A model generated the notes under the pieces. It saw only the letters and a list, made by a program, of their open reading frames with translations, did not search any database and was not told the origin of the DNA. A DNA stretch of 64,000 nt from Owenia fusiformis. Its lineage: Eukaryota > Annelida > Polychaeta > Sabellida > Oweniidae. The position numbers and the translations under genes were made by a program. Each line of letters begins with the position of its first letter. Within the stretch, counting starts at the first letter, position 1. Of the stretch, positions 39,201 to 45,432 are shown piece after piece. The DNA is taken from positions 5,323,169 through 5,387,168 of the forward strand of contig CAIIXF020000010.1 of assembly GCA_903813345.2 (NCBI GenBank), in the 5' to 3' direction.

Positions 39201-41819
39201 GTTAACCTTTGTATTTTGTACTATATACAGCTTACTTTTAATTTTCTACTGTAGAATTCCATATACAACAGTTGTTTTATTCTTTTATTTTGAGGGGGAG
39301 GGGACGGAGGAGGGAGCAATGTCTATGAAGTAAACAACTTTTCATAAATTCTTGTATTTGAAAAATGAACTCAGTAAATAACTGGATCTTACATCTCTGA
39401 AGAATTGAAAATGGGGAAATTTGGAGTTATATGACTTAAAGTCAATTCACATATCTTATCATCTCTTATATACATTGCTCCCCCTCCGCCCCCCCCCCCT
39501 CCGTCCCATTTTAATCATTTTCGACTATTTTAGATAATGTTTGGAAACTTATTCTATAAAGTCAGCAATGACATTAATTTAGTTATGATAATGTTACTTA
39601 CACGTTTTTATTACAGGTCGTGTAGACCATTATTGCGTGATTTACAGCAAAAACATTAACTTGTGCACATTTGTGGCCCGTTTTATAGATCCCATATCTT
39701 AGAAGCGTATCGGTTCAAAAGAGATCGTAAAAGACCTAACATGTTTTATCATATCGTTTGCCTATTCATTCAGGAATTCAATTGTAAACTTTTTTTGAAA
39801 AAATAAATCTTCGAGATTTTTGAATGTTCCAGCAGAAATTGACTCCGCCAACCCTCAATCCCATTTTCACCGGGCGTGAAACCAAGGGTTTGATAAACCC
39901 TAGTCCAAGGATGCGCACATCGTATAATGTAATTTGCCACATGCCCATATTCTATATCTTTATACTATCATAATATTCTACCTAAAGGTGGTTGTTTGCC
40001 TGGAGTAAATGGCCTTGCTTATACTGGGAATAAAAGCAGGACATGGGGAAATGAAGAATGTGCTCGATGGGACAGTTTTGATAACTGGAAAAATGAAGAT
40101 TGGCGTTTCCCTTACGATGCAAATGTCTCAGCAGCCGAGAACCACTGCAGGTACCTATGAATTATTGTTATGATTATGTCAGGTATGATTTTAATTCGTT
40201 AAAATAAATGCATTCAAACCATGAAAGGTCAACATTATTTTATCTTTTACTTTTATAAGTGTTGATGTCCTATTTGTGAATTGTACATCTTTAGATATAT
40301 GATAAGTAAACTGGCAGTTTATCAGTGATGATTGGATATTGTAGTGAGATGTATACTGTATAAATGGTAATTTTGCCTAATCATTTAATTTGCCTATTTC
40401 CTAATTTTTGCCAGAAAATTAAATGTCGGAAATATTGTCGATGAGATTTGACCATTCGGAAAATTAACCACTCGGATTAAATACCACTACAGTATGAGAA
40501 GTTTCGCTCAACATATAGGCTTCATCTAAAACAATAAAGCATTGAGAGGATTTGTACATATAACGTCAGTCTGTATGTAAATGGCATACTACTATGTTTT
40601 TGGATATGAATTGGTTTATGTGTCTTCATATGGCGTGTTCAATTCGATAATATTTAACAGATAAGAGTGTCATCATTGAACGTTATTGAAATTCGGGAGA
40701 CCGACTCCATCCCATGTGTTTATTTCTCCCCTCCTTTACCACTGTCTCAATTTGCACTCTAGGTCGGCCATTTATATCTATCATTCCACTTATATTTCCA
40801 TTTACTAGACTATACTTCTGAAGCTTAAGGTTATAGCTATAAAATAATTTTGTTGACACAAAATGAATGGAACCCATAAATGTTCTTGTTTTTACTATAA
40901 CCGATAAGATAAATGTTTCACTTTTCATTCATAACAAGCTAAGGTGATGACAAATACGTAAGTCCTCAAGTTTTGGTCTTGTCATTCAAATTGTCCGTCT
41001 TTTATGGCCGTTCAAAAATGTCTCCGATATGACCACCTCGACGTCGCAGCCACTCCTGAATGCGATGCGCGAAGTTGTCAATTTCGTGAACACGCTACTC
41101 TTGGGATAGCTTTGATATTTGCGGTGATTTCTGATTTCGGGTGTCTGATTGTGTGTACGCAAAATTGCCAATAGCCATTTTGGGTCACCCTGTATTTTCC
41201 ATTTAGATACATGCAAGAAAGACACACTATATTTCGTATATGTATAGCCTATGGCAATTCATAGATATATTGTTCTCAGAAATTATCTCAAATCAGATTC
41301 TGTTGAAAAAGTATATCCTATTCATTGAACTGACCGTAATTATGTTAGACATAGATTAGTGATATTTTCAAATGTAAAACAAGATGTACGTGTTAAAAAG
41401 GTACTTTACTTAGATTGTGTCTCGTAATTCAATGTTTTAGAAATCCCCTTGGACGGGGGAGTCTATGGGGACTTGCGAGGTGTTTAAACAAGAAAGAAAA
41501 ATTAATACCATGCTGGATACCACAATGTGGGGGTAAGCTTCATATTTCTGATTCATTCCAATTCATGCAGTTGATTTATGATTTATCTTTATTTCTGTAC
41601 GTGTGTGATAATTTTTGATAAATTCAAATTGCCTCGCTGATGGTGTGATATATCTTTACAGGAGATGAGCTTTGTGACGTAAACTGTAACACCAATTACC
41701 GTCGGCGTTGGAGAGCTGCCTTATTCCCTGATGGAACCCCGTGTGGTTTCCATAAACAGAAAGGAATCAAATCAGTGTGTGTGGAAGGACTTTGCCGCAA
41801 ATTGACAGTAATAAAATGA
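26..41819 (+). CDS. Copy A: mosaic ADAMTS-like metalloprotease (5' partial, 21 exons)
   Basis: Secreted multidomain protein of the ADAMTS/M12B type. Exons read in one frame: 26-248, 807-1049, 1827-2007, 2202-2293, 2752-2784, 2909-3023, 3215-3368, 3593-3737, 3957-4096, 4566-4649, 4844-4974, 6005-6133, 6417-6527, 11867-12056, 13354-13461, 14789-14967, 35359-35416, 37383-37557, 39988-40150, 41441-41532, 41662-41819. All junctions are GT-AG and all phases agree, giving 967 codons and a TGA. Domain order: end of propeptide, PAN, kringle 1, C-type lectin-like, metalloprotease, disintegrin-like, TSP1, Cys-rich part, kringle 2, Cys-rich end. Exons 1-4 lie left of the window; their counterparts are visible in copy B. 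No exon carries a frameshift or internal stop, so the gene looks intact, although its zinc motif departs from the family. Substrate and biological role are not evident; an extracellular or immune role would be a guess. Confidence 0.9.
300..806. other. Intron between propeptide and PAN exons, copy A
   Basis: An AT microsatellite at 349-370 and a roughly 75-bp stretch near 556-632 are absent from copy B. Nothing else recognised. Confidence 0.6.
807..1049 (+). CDS. Copy A exon: PAN/apple domain
   Basis: A single 243-nt exon, phase 1 to phase 1. It starts at VCLDKVFES and ends at FELSCRT, with seven cysteines, including [14 protein letters not shown] and QCRLS. This spacing fits the PAN/apple fold, a protein- or carbohydrate-binding module of plasma kallikrein, plasminogen and many invertebrate secreted proteins. 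PAN is not part of the standard ADAMTS layout. The copy B exon (57224-57466) gives the same residues, with two silent changes. Confidence 0.8.
1309..1818. mobile_element. Inverted-end insertion before kringle 1 acceptor (copy A only)
   Basis: About 510 bp missing from copy B, where TTTCTTTAATTTCAG is continuous. Ends carry the inverted GAGGTTAAGCT (1314-1324) and AGCTTAACCTC (1805-1815). No coding capacity, so MITE-like. It replaces the sequence just upstream of the kringle 1 splice acceptor. Confidence 0.75.
1827..2293 (+). CDS. Copy A: kringle domain 1 (two exons)
   Basis: Exons 1827-2007 and 2202-2293. The split codon at the junction joins NYCR to [12 protein letters not shown]. Kringle hallmarks in order: KTCK, Y-G-L-ET-G, CQRW, NYCRNPDG, GPWCYT, W-YCAVPTC, with six cysteines. 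The module enters and leaves in phase 1 with an internal phase-2 intron. Kringles bind lysine-rich or other protein ligands. The first acceptor is immediately preceded by a copy A-specific inserted element (1309-1818). Residues are the same in copy B. Confidence 0.9.
2752..2784 (+). CDS. Copy A exon: 11-residue linker microexon
   Basis: A 33-nt exon, phase 1 to phase 1, encoding [11 protein letters not shown] and joining kringle 1 to the lectin-like module. Acceptor TTTTTCAG ends at 2751 and the donor GTAATG follows 2784. The sequence is unchanged in copy B (58662-58694). Because it is a multiple of three and symmetric, skipping it would keep the frame. Confidence 0.75.
2909..3737 (+). CDS. 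Copy A: C-type lectin-like domain (three exons)
   Basis: Exons 2909-3023, 3215-3368 and 3593-3737 encode about 137 residues. CTLD landmarks: [16 protein letters not shown] at the start, [16 protein letters not shown] (the C..LGA.LvsI motif), an NE..FIEQLL helix, W-M-T-S-G where WIGL is usual, a W-G-W segment, then RCLNL, PCND and FKLLCE. The usual calcium/sugar motifs (EPN or QPD, and WND) are absent, so calcium-dependent sugar binding is doubtful and protein binding is as likely. The module is again phase 1 to phase 1. Confidence 0.85.
3957..6527 (+). CDS. Copy A: M12B-type metalloprotease domain (five exons)
   Basis: Exons 3957-4096, 4566-4649, 4844-4974, 6005-6133, 6417-6527. It starts with [17 protein letters not shown], passes an IIVLYNS helix and WDIGAFHDT (the hD.A.L position), then [14 protein letters not shown], and reaches HEFGHLLRFAHND across the last junction. 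The three His ligands and the catalytic Glu of HExxHxxxxxH are present. The Gly normally at the eighth position is Arg, the residue after the third His is Asn where M12B has Asp, and the expected Met-turn Met is Leu (HALLSRC). The domain may be altered in activity or inactive. The intron after 4974 holds a copy A-only foldback element. Confidence 0.85.
4128..4211. repeat. 84-bp perfect palindrome (copy A only)
   Basis: Two 42-nt arms with no spacer, meeting at CAATG/CATTG between 4169 and 4170. Copy B (60030-60090) has only the right arm. It lies in the intron after the first metalloprotease exon. Confidence 0.9.
5156..5789. mobile_element. 634-bp foldback/MITE element (copy A only)
   Basis: Ends GGAGCACCTAGGTTAT and ATAACCTACGTGCTCC are inverted with one mismatch. 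The inner parts also pair in a degenerate way (ACCAATCAACATACT near 5271 with AGTATGTTGATGGGTTG near 5608). Copy B has an empty site (GAAAATTCCTTGGC near 60970). The 71-codon open frame inside is not a gene. Confidence 0.8.
6644..7102 (+). mobile_element. Inserted tRNA-derived SINE pair (copy A only)
   Basis: Starts TGTAATGACC and ends GATCGTTACA (inverted ends), flanked by CGAG and CAAG, which read as one site in copy B (ACGAGTTTTCTG near 63010). Inside are two related units (about 6692-6855 and 6946-7096), each with a Pol III A box (TGGCTCAGGAG at 6702) and B box (GGTTCGATTCC at 6745; an altered one near 6996) followed by a shared 3' part. Not a functional tRNA: the acceptor stem pairs only partly. 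Confidence 0.75.
7135..8217 (-). mobile_element. Non-LTR retrotransposon (LINE) 3' end, copy A
   Basis: Minus strand: a piece of the post-RT region ([20 protein letters not shown], then [15 protein letters not shown]), further down the zinc motif CTLC...HRLFVC, and an A/T-rich tail of TAAA-type repeats at 7153-7185. Frames are broken. The same insertion, at the same place relative to the metalloprotease exon, occurs in copy B at about 63050, so it predates the tandem duplication. Confidence 0.8.
8218..9660. other. AT-rich intron DNA without recognised features
   Basis: Short random open frames only. No domain, tail or terminal repeat was identified between the LINE fragment and the 9.66-kb repeat family. 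Confidence 0.5.
9661..11390. repeat. Three diverged direct copies of a roughly 460-bp repeat
   Basis: Units begin near 9661 (ACATGGGGAT), 10121 (ACATAGGGCA) and 10981 (ACATGGGGCA), and share GAAATTTGGTTTGCAGATTC, GATTCCTGAGAAAAT and GACCTACTTTCCGGAC. A run of 22 A at about 10960-10981 separates units 2 and 3 and may be the tail of a retroposed segment (10620-10981). Family unknown. Confidence 0.7.
11440..11745. mobile_element. Foldback/MITE-like inverted repeat before disintegrin exon
   Basis: Outer arms TTTGGCACAAAGCT (11457) and its complement near 11720; inner perfect 19-nt arms at 11554-11572 and 11614-11632. No coding. It ends about 120 bp before the exon at 11867. Confidence 0.65.
11867..13461 (+). 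CDS. Copy A: disintegrin-like region (two exons)
   Basis: Exons 11867-12056 (phase 2 to 0) and 13354-13461 (0 to 0). The first reads [17 protein letters not shown] and then [20 protein letters not shown], matching the ADAMTS LPG..YD...QC...FG block. The second gives [14 protein letters not shown] and [10 protein letters not shown], matching the C...LWC and GT.C motifs. This region normally follows the catalytic domain and shapes substrate access. It lies 5.3 kb from the previous exon because LINE and repeat DNA fill the intron. Confidence 0.85.
12057..13353. other. Intron between the two disintegrin-like exons
   Basis: About 1.3 kb of unremarkable AT-rich DNA with a short AT microsatellite near 13020-13045. 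No repeat or gene recognised. Confidence 0.5.
13866..13992 (+). promoter_or_regulatory. Possible internal promoter in copy A intron
   Basis: Within an AT-rich intron a short GC-rich patch holds CCACGCCC (GC-box-like, 13871), TGCGCAGGCGCA (13926-13937, an exact fit to the palindromic NRF-1 consensus) and TATATAAA (13953-13960). About 25 nt later comes AGAGGTAAGCC, which could be a splice donor. If used, it could drive a short transcript encoding the TSP1, kringle 2 and Cys-rich end, or it may belong to a transposon. No transcript evidence here. Confidence 0.35.
14789..14967 (+). CDS. Copy A exon: end of disintegrin-like region and start of TSP1
   Basis: Acceptor ATGATAG ends at 14788. Phase 0 reads WCRGGAGC, which completes GTWC..kkWC..g.C, then [19 protein letters not shown] and [24 protein letters not shown] is a near-consensus thrombospondin type-1 start (W..W..WS.CS.TCGGG), with the tryptophans that take C-mannose and the CSxTCG site for O-fucose. 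The donor GTGAGT follows 14967 and the exon ends in phase 2. The TSP1 repeat finishes in the exon at 35359, about 20.4 kb away. Confidence 0.9.
15063..16215 (-). mobile_element. LINE 3' part: 363-codon ORF of RT C-terminal region
   Basis: An open frame (16166-15075, minus) whose upstream flank reads [11 protein letters not shown], typical of the segment just after the YADD motif in LINE reverse transcriptases. It contains [33 protein letters not shown] and a terminal CNIC...HFLRFC zinc motif. The RT catalytic core and endonuclease are missing, so this is a 5'-truncated copy. The long intact frame suggests a fairly young insertion. It lies in the TSP1 intron of copy A. Confidence 0.85.
17084..17615 (+). 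repeat. GAATCCTG/CAGGATTC tandem array, left arm
   Basis: Units of about 57 bp alternate in two types: one with ATATGCAATATAGTTTACAA and one with ATATAGAAGGTAGTTTGCAA, giving a 114-bp higher-order period. Each unit carries the inverted words GAATCCTG and CAGGATTC, so each can form hairpins. Inverse twin of the array at 33974-34486. Confidence 0.85.
18214..19011. mobile_element. 798-bp foldback/MITE-like element
   Basis: Inverted ends CTATCACACCAAACTAG (18214) and its complement ending at 19011; a third related end near 18604-18624. The interior is rich in GTTCGT/ACGTTC words. The open frame across the left end (18085-18402) shows no domain and is not called as a gene. Confidence 0.7.
20270..20485. 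repeat. Dispersed repeat with C-rich ends
   Basis: GGGCGTAGCCAGGGGGG at 20267 and two poly-C stretches (20300, 20470) next to GCGATCGCACC and AAATCGCACC. A related piece occurs at 27705-27800 (GGGGCGTAGTCAACTTTC). The short open frame within is repeat-derived. Confidence 0.5.
21733..22383. repeat. 65-bp direct repeats (21733-21797 and 22319-22383)
   Basis: Identical by eye, both ending GGCTCTGCGGCTGCGTG; a short third piece lies near 21863. The second copy abuts the 172-bp repeat at 22151-22322. Confidence 0.85.
22151..22322. repeat. 172-bp direct repeat, copy 1
   Basis: Starts GTTTATCTCGCCGCTTAGAG and ends AAAATACATTT. The same sequence recurs at 27074-27245, 4.75 kb away in the same orientation. 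No TG...CA ends and no coding between them. Confidence 0.85.
23741..24665. repeat. 24-bp minisatellite, about 35 degenerate units
   Basis: Unit GGTACTACAATTCCCCTCAT plus CTCG. The first dozen are almost perfect and later ones decay. The 24-bp period keeps frames open, producing octapeptide repeats (TTIPLISG on plus, RGIVVPEM on minus) that are not evidence for genes. Related degenerate units reappear near 26165-26305. Confidence 0.9.
24666..28320. other. AT-rich intron DNA inside the 18.5-kb insert
   Basis: Apart from the degenerate minisatellite traces and the 172-bp repeat, no gene or family was recognised. Confidence 0.5.
27074..27245. repeat. 172-bp direct repeat, copy 2
   Basis: Second copy of the 22151-22322 repeat. 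The two appear identical by eye, which suggests recent duplication or conversion. Confidence 0.85.
28325..28518 (-). other. Possible minus-strand terminal exon, unknown
   Basis: Minus strand: a TTTTTTACAG acceptor ending near 28519, then an open frame of about 64 codons ([20 protein letters not shown]..., ...[18 protein letters not shown]) to a TGA at 28325. It is more GC-rich than its surroundings. No family recognised and no partner exon found upstream, so it may be a remnant. Confidence 0.25.
29490..29605. repeat. Short degenerate tandem repeat
   Basis: About four loose copies of a 30-35-bp unit built on AGGACTCTGATTACAGA and ATCGTCTAGG. Confidence 0.5.
30640..31443 (+). mobile_element. 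LINE 3' end (plus strand) with ATAA-type tail
   Basis: Plus strand encodes the C-terminal LINE region ([18 protein letters not shown], then the CVLC...HFMLDC zinc motif, [15 protein letters not shown] and a stop near 31334), followed by an AATAAAATAAATAAATAAA tail at 31424-31441. It is 5'-truncated. Same domain type as the fragments near 7.5 and 15.3 kb but clearly a different subfamily. Confidence 0.8.
31444..33973. other. AT-rich intron DNA, no gene recognised
   Basis: Scattered short open frames only. A poly-G run near 32980 and two related AACACGATGTGATGA strings (33577 and 33888) were noted. Confidence 0.5.
33974..34486 (-). repeat. GAATCCTG/CAGGATTC tandem array, right arm
   Basis: Reverse-complement copy of the left array, with the same order of unit types and the same flank (a TTTTTTGCTGTG string). 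At its inner edge a short piece is flipped again, forming a local palindrome near 34017 (CTGCCTTCAGGAAGGCAG). Confidence 0.85.
35359..35416 (+). CDS. Copy A exon: second part of TSP1 repeat
   Basis: A 58-nt exon that completes the split Lys codon and reads [19 protein letters not shown]. It supplies the C.G....... C cysteines that close the TSP1 fold, with the last Cys (DC) in the next exon. The acceptor TTTTCCAG is clear. The exon is squeezed between the right end of the 18.5-kb inverted-repeat insert (about 100 bp upstream) and a mariner element that starts 16 bp downstream of its donor. Confidence 0.85.
35433..36734 (-). mobile_element. Mariner-type (DD37D-like) transposon, frameshifted
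   Basis: A 1302-bp element with TA on both sides and long inverted ends of nearly 300 bp that begin TCGGGTGTCCC. It carries a minus-strand transposase in two overlapping frames (about 36426-36166 and 36218-35649). [17 protein letters not shown] and [13 protein letters not shown] are the three acidic motifs; 37 residues separate the second and third, as in maT-type mariners. The frame breaks at an A-run near 36223, so the copy is probably not autonomous. It sits 16 bp past the donor of the TSP1 exon. Confidence 0.88.
35649..36426 (-). pseudogene. Mariner transposase pseudogene
   Basis: DDE_3/IS630-Tc1-mariner transposase. The C-terminal 189 codons (36218-35649) hold the second and third catalytic Asp motifs; the first (FTDEKDF) lies upstream in another frame. 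A single-base loss in an A-run near 36223 explains the shift. It ends with the KEDGGHIEH motif typical of mariner C-termini. The DNA-binding N-terminus was not found intact inside the 1302-bp element. Confidence 0.8.
37383..37557 (+). CDS. Copy A exon: first part of Cys-rich region
   Basis: Phase 0 to 1. It begins [15 protein letters not shown] and continues through [12 protein letters not shown] to [14 protein letters not shown]. In ADAMTS proteins the segment after TSP1 is the Cys-rich domain, whose opening carries a FR..QC motif. The match here is by position and the single KICNKY stretch, so the family assignment of this exon is weaker than for its neighbours. Confidence 0.7.
38153..38220. 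repeat. Hexanucleotide array (TGGTCG/TGATCG)
   Basis: About eleven six-base units, mixing GGTCGT and GATCGT, which read as Asp-Arg/Gly-Arg or Asp-His repeats in different frames. Immediately upstream of the 145-bp array. Confidence 0.85.
38283..39061. repeat. 145-bp tandem array with 290-bp higher-order period
   Basis: Five full units plus part units, with starts (GATAGAGGATATCAAGTACT) near 38430, 38575, 38720, 38865 and 39010. Alternate units share variants (ACACATGATAG against ACAAATGATAG; TCAGAAAATCC against TCAGGAAAACC), so the true repeat is a 290-bp dimer. The 74-codon open frames inside are repeat shadows. Confidence 0.88.
39292..39507. mobile_element. Small MITE-like inverted repeat with G/C-rich ends
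   Basis: GGGGGAGGGGACGGAGGAGG followed by GAGCAATGT at the left is matched inversely by ACATTGCTCCCCCTCCG and a C-rich end at the right. About 216 bp, non-coding. Confidence 0.65.
39988..41532 (+). CDS. Copy A: kringle domain 2 (two exons)
   Basis: Exons 39988-40150 and 41441-41532. Landmarks: [52 protein letters not shown], giving the six kringle cysteines. NHCRNP spans the exon junction exactly as NYCRNP does in kringle 1, the second exon is again 92 nt, and the phases (1-2-1) are the same, so the two kringles are related modules. The NPDGE and GPWCY positions are degenerate (NPLGR, SLWG..RC), so lysine binding is unlikely. Confidence 0.8.
40930..41200 (-). mobile_element. Fragment of an IS630/Tc1-mariner-like transposon
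   Basis: Minus strand reads [20 protein letters not shown] then a stop, the typical C-terminal end of Tc1/mariner-family transposases. A GGGTCACCCTG string near 41186 could be the remaining terminus. No catalytic motifs are left. It lies in the intron between the two kringle 2 exons. Confidence 0.6.
41662..41819 (+). CDS. Copy A last exon: Cys-rich end and stop
   Basis: Reads DELCDVNC, then [19 protein letters not shown] and a TGA at 41817. C.l.C, DGTpC and vCv.G.C are the signature of the second half of the ADAMTS Cys-rich domain. It follows kringle 2 directly, so kringle 2 sits inside what is one continuous domain in ordinary ADAMTS proteins. There is no spacer domain or further TSP1 repeat. 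An AATAAA lies 41 nt after the stop. Confidence 0.85.
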
Positions 41820-41859
41820 CAAAACTGGACTAATGAAAATGTCTTGTAAAGCATATTTG

Positions 41860-41865
41860 AATAAA
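41860..41865 (+). terminator. Polyadenylation signal of copy A
   Basis: AATAAA about 41 nt after the copy A stop codon, which gives a very short 3' UTR. No competing in-frame continuation was seen downstream. Confidence 0.6.
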
Positions 41866-42069
41866 AGAACCATTGATTCGTCTCAAAATAGTGTTTTTCT
41901 TTGATATGTGAATTATTAACATAACTACTTAAATCTGCAACCTTATTTGGTCATGCATTTTTTTAGATTACTCGCCAACTTAGAAAAATAAGCTGGATAA
42001 TATTTAAAATGTCGCAGTTCCGCGGAGACCGACTTTCAAGTTGCTTCAAATTGACCATTTTTTAAAAAT

Positions 42070-43468
42070 CAGGGTTCATACACCCCGGGGAATGTCAGGG
42101 AAATTGATTTATTTTTCAAGGTGCTGGAAATGTCAGGGAATTTTAAAATTTGATCAAAAAGGGCCAAAAATGTCAGGGAATTTTGAAACATGAGATATGT
42201 CAGGCAAATGTCAGGGAATTTTGTTTCAGAAAAAATAATGTTCTAGCAAAATACATTTTGGGACTATGACAGGATATCAATGAAATCCAAAATTTAACAT
42301 TTAGTTGTTTCCACAAATTGGAAAACTTTTCATTGGGGTTGATTGAATGAGATTCTTACTGGTATTGTTTGTCTATTTATAAGAACAGTGTGAACATTGT
42401 TCTGAAACCGAACAATAAAGAATATAAATATATGTATAAATGTTTCAATACAATTATGCTTTTCCATGAAGTAAGGTAGTCTTGGGCCATAAAGTTAATT
42501 ACCAGTATATGTTTCATGTTTTGTTGAGGGGTTAATCTGAGGAGGATGGAAGGTGAAAATCAAAAAAAAAATCCGGGATTTCTCTTTTCGGTGTAAAACT
42601 ATTTATGTTAAGAAGCCGTCACTCTATTTTTCTGTCCATCTTTCATAACTCAAATATCAGTTGACAGATTTTGTTCATATTTTATATAGCAATGCTTTGG
42701 TTATAAAGGGCCTCTATAAAAGACGCTTTCACCATCTTTCGCCACAAAAAATGATTATTTAATTTGGCATCACAGTCCTGTGCCTTATAGTGACGCTACT
42801 CGAGAAGGAGTTTCTAATATGGTATATATTTTGGTGTAGATTTTCCCAAAAGGGAAAAGACAATAAAAATGCCAGGTTGCTATCAGATAATGTCCACAAT
42901 GATCAGTATTCGATAAGGTATGTTTCATAAGGTGGAAATTGCCCCTCTGCTCTCAAGGGAGTTGGTATTTTCTATTTTTGATCAAAATTTTGAAGTTTCA
43001 GTTGTCATTTGGATTCATTCCAAAACATTAACAAATTATAGTTTGAATTGCTTAGAATGGACCATATACAATGTAAATTTTCAAAAATTTCTGGGGGTGA
43101 ACCCCCCTATACTACTCCCTTTTGGGTTTCGCTTCGCTTGTGGTGGTGCAACCCCCAAATAGCACCCCCTTGACATTTGCTGGCTATGCCTTTGGTCTTA
43201 TAATGCAAAATACGATATGGTATGTAAAATAAAAAATATAATGTATCAGGAATAATTTGTGAATAAGGCGGCCTGTAGAAGTAAAGTTAAGTCATGAGAA
43301 ATGGTACTAAGGGAGAAACCAAAAATGTTTCATAATAGGTCTTGTCTTTCAAATAATACAGTTGTTCGAGACTTTTTAGTAGGCCGTGCACACAGAACTA
43401 GATCTGGAAATTTCATTTTTTCTGGAAATGTCAGGATATTTCATTTTGAAAAAGGTGTACGAACCCTG
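42070..43468. mobile_element. hAT-like non-autonomous element
   Basis: Ends CAGGGTTCATACACC and GGTGTACGAACCCTG are inverted with one mismatch. CAGGG termini and subterminal AATGTCAGGG(A/G)A words on both sides are hAT-like. No transposase frame. A clean 8-bp target duplication was not seen. Confidence 0.6.
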
Positions 43469-43923
43469 AAAATCTGACCTTAGATTAGTGAGATTTGGTT
43501 GACCTTCGATAGGTCAGAAAGCTGATTTTTCAAACTGACTTTTTTTATTCAAATTAGGTCAGCTTAATTACAACAGATCTACTGAGGTCTAAAATATAAT
43601 TTTTTAAGGTCAAGGTCATCAAAGAAGGTCAGTGTTTTAACTACAAATCAACCGTTTTGGTGAAATTCAGGATGTGCATTCCTCTAAAGGTCCTACAAAT
43701 ATTAGATGTAAACTATTTAGTAAAATGTAATACTAAATCGGAGTGGTAAACCTACCCCAACTTTGACATTTTTGTTGTCTGGAAATGATCTATCTAGTTG
43801 ATATCAAGGACGTCTATCTCTTGAAATAAAAGTTTAAGAAAAATGTGTATGTCCAGAAATATTGACATTATTATTCAAATAACATAACTGTATAAATCAA
43901 AGCAAATCGTCTATCATATCTTT

Positions 43924-44474
43924 TCACAGTTCATCTTTTTGTATCTGTTCTTTAGCTTTTAATATTTGCTTCTCTACACCTGCCATAAATTTTTTCCAAA
44001 ATAGGTATTTACTTTGGGAAAACCTTTGTGAACGAGACATCCTTGGTTTTAATATCGCAAATTCTTCTTCTTCCAAGTCATACTCCGGCCAGTGTGGAAG
44101 ATCCCCGCCATTTGGATTTCTAGAAGTGCAATACAAAAATATGATGAAATGCGCATGATGAGATAAATTGATGAAACATATGTTTTTCAGATGAATGAAA
44201 AAATCGTAAATCAATCACTAAGATTTCATGAATTAACAGCCGTACCCTGTTGCTGCAAAGTTGGCCCAGTATCGCATCATTTGTTTACTAAATTCCTGTT
44301 CAGCTTCGTTAAATACATAGCCCCTTTCTTCGTCTACCCAGATGTCCAAGAATCCAGTACCAAACATGAAGTAGACATCATCAAAGTGTGTGGACACAAC
44401 GCACTCTGGTCTTTTAGGCTGAATGAAACTTGGTTGGTGTGTGAAGACGTAAAAGTAAGTCTTACCACCATTTG
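43924..44474 (-). CDS. Carboxylesterase/cholinesterase-family 3' end with KDEL tail (partial)
   Basis: Two minus-strand exons, 44474-44246 and 44119-43924, joined in frame by a GT-AG intron with the junction in the FAATG/NPNGG motif. Residues include YFYVFTHQPSF, STHFDDVYFMFG (the His of the catalytic triad in the H..D..y.FG context), EFSKQMMRYWANFAATGNPN, LPHWPEYD, and the end QIQKDEL. YWANFA.TGNPN and WP.Y are signatures of the COesterase C-terminus. The KDEL tail is an ER-retrieval signal, so the enzyme should act in the ER lumen. No upstream exons (oxyanion GGAF, nucleophile GESAGG) were found before copy B begins at 49276, so this is either a gene with distant exons or a truncated remnant. 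Confidence 0.8.
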
Positions 44475-45432
44475 CTGTAGAAAACAAAACGTTATCATCA
44501 GAAAGGCACGACAGGGCACAGGAGACGTGATAAACATGAATACAGAACCAATGTGCTATATTGAACTTCATTCATCATATAGGGTGGGTCTTAAACAACG
44601 TCCATATTTGTTATTTTTGTGATAAAGGATGCAGATTTTATATTTTCGATGAATATGTAAGAATCGCTTCCGATGTTGTTCCTAAACGTAAAATGATATA
44701 AATAAATCTTAGGTTTTCTTCACTGTGAAACATATCAATCGGAAAGTATATACTTTATACCAGAGACCAAAAACAGACCCAGCCAAAACTGGAATAACTT
44801 CTGAAATGTGTCTCAATTGACCGCGTAGACCGCATCGTTTCACGTATACACGGGGTAAAGCAGACCCGATGATGCAATGAGCTTACTCGGCGGTATCATG
44901 ACTGTGTAACGGGCTTAATGTATAAGTGAGCTCGGCGGTAGGTTCAAACAACGTGGATCCTCAAAGCATGTGCTCGTGGTATCATCGTGGCTTAATACCC
45001 GTGTGTATAAAGACATAAAACATATCCGTGTATGTACCACGCGTCGTCGATCAGGAATATCGACATTTTGACAATATTAGCATCATAGTTTGATTACATT
45101 GAAAATACATTGCATGCAGAATTATTATTTTCCACTCCTAAAACAGCATATAGAATCTGATATATAGCCTACAGTGTAAGTCTAATGAACACCATGTGCT
45201 ACACTGTACATAGTAAAAATACGACTTAGGAAAGATTAGTACCATGATTTTAAGTCATATTTTTATAATATTTTATGTTTTTAGTCGTCGTGGCTCGTTT
45301 TTACCACTGCCATCCAAAATTGGTGCGATCACTACGAATAGGGTGATCTAGTATAATATGTAGGACGCAATCTTCTTTATGTTTCAGTTCGTCTTTATGG
45401 TACCAAAAAAGATGCAAATTACGTTCATTATT
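44475..45432. other. Region upstream of the carboxylesterase exons
   Basis: Searched on the minus strand for further esterase exons (GGAF, GESAGG or FLGIPYA-like motifs); none seen. A GC-richer stretch at 44820-45050 has no recognised content. Confidence 0.4.

Noticed and set aside
26-41819. Copy A as a pseudogene
   Set aside because: The degenerate zinc motif raised the idea, but all 21 exons keep frame, splice sites and domain cysteines, and the accessory exons show mostly silent changes.
42070-43468. Autonomous hAT transposon
   Set aside because: No transposase or BED-finger frame found, and no clean 8-bp target duplication.
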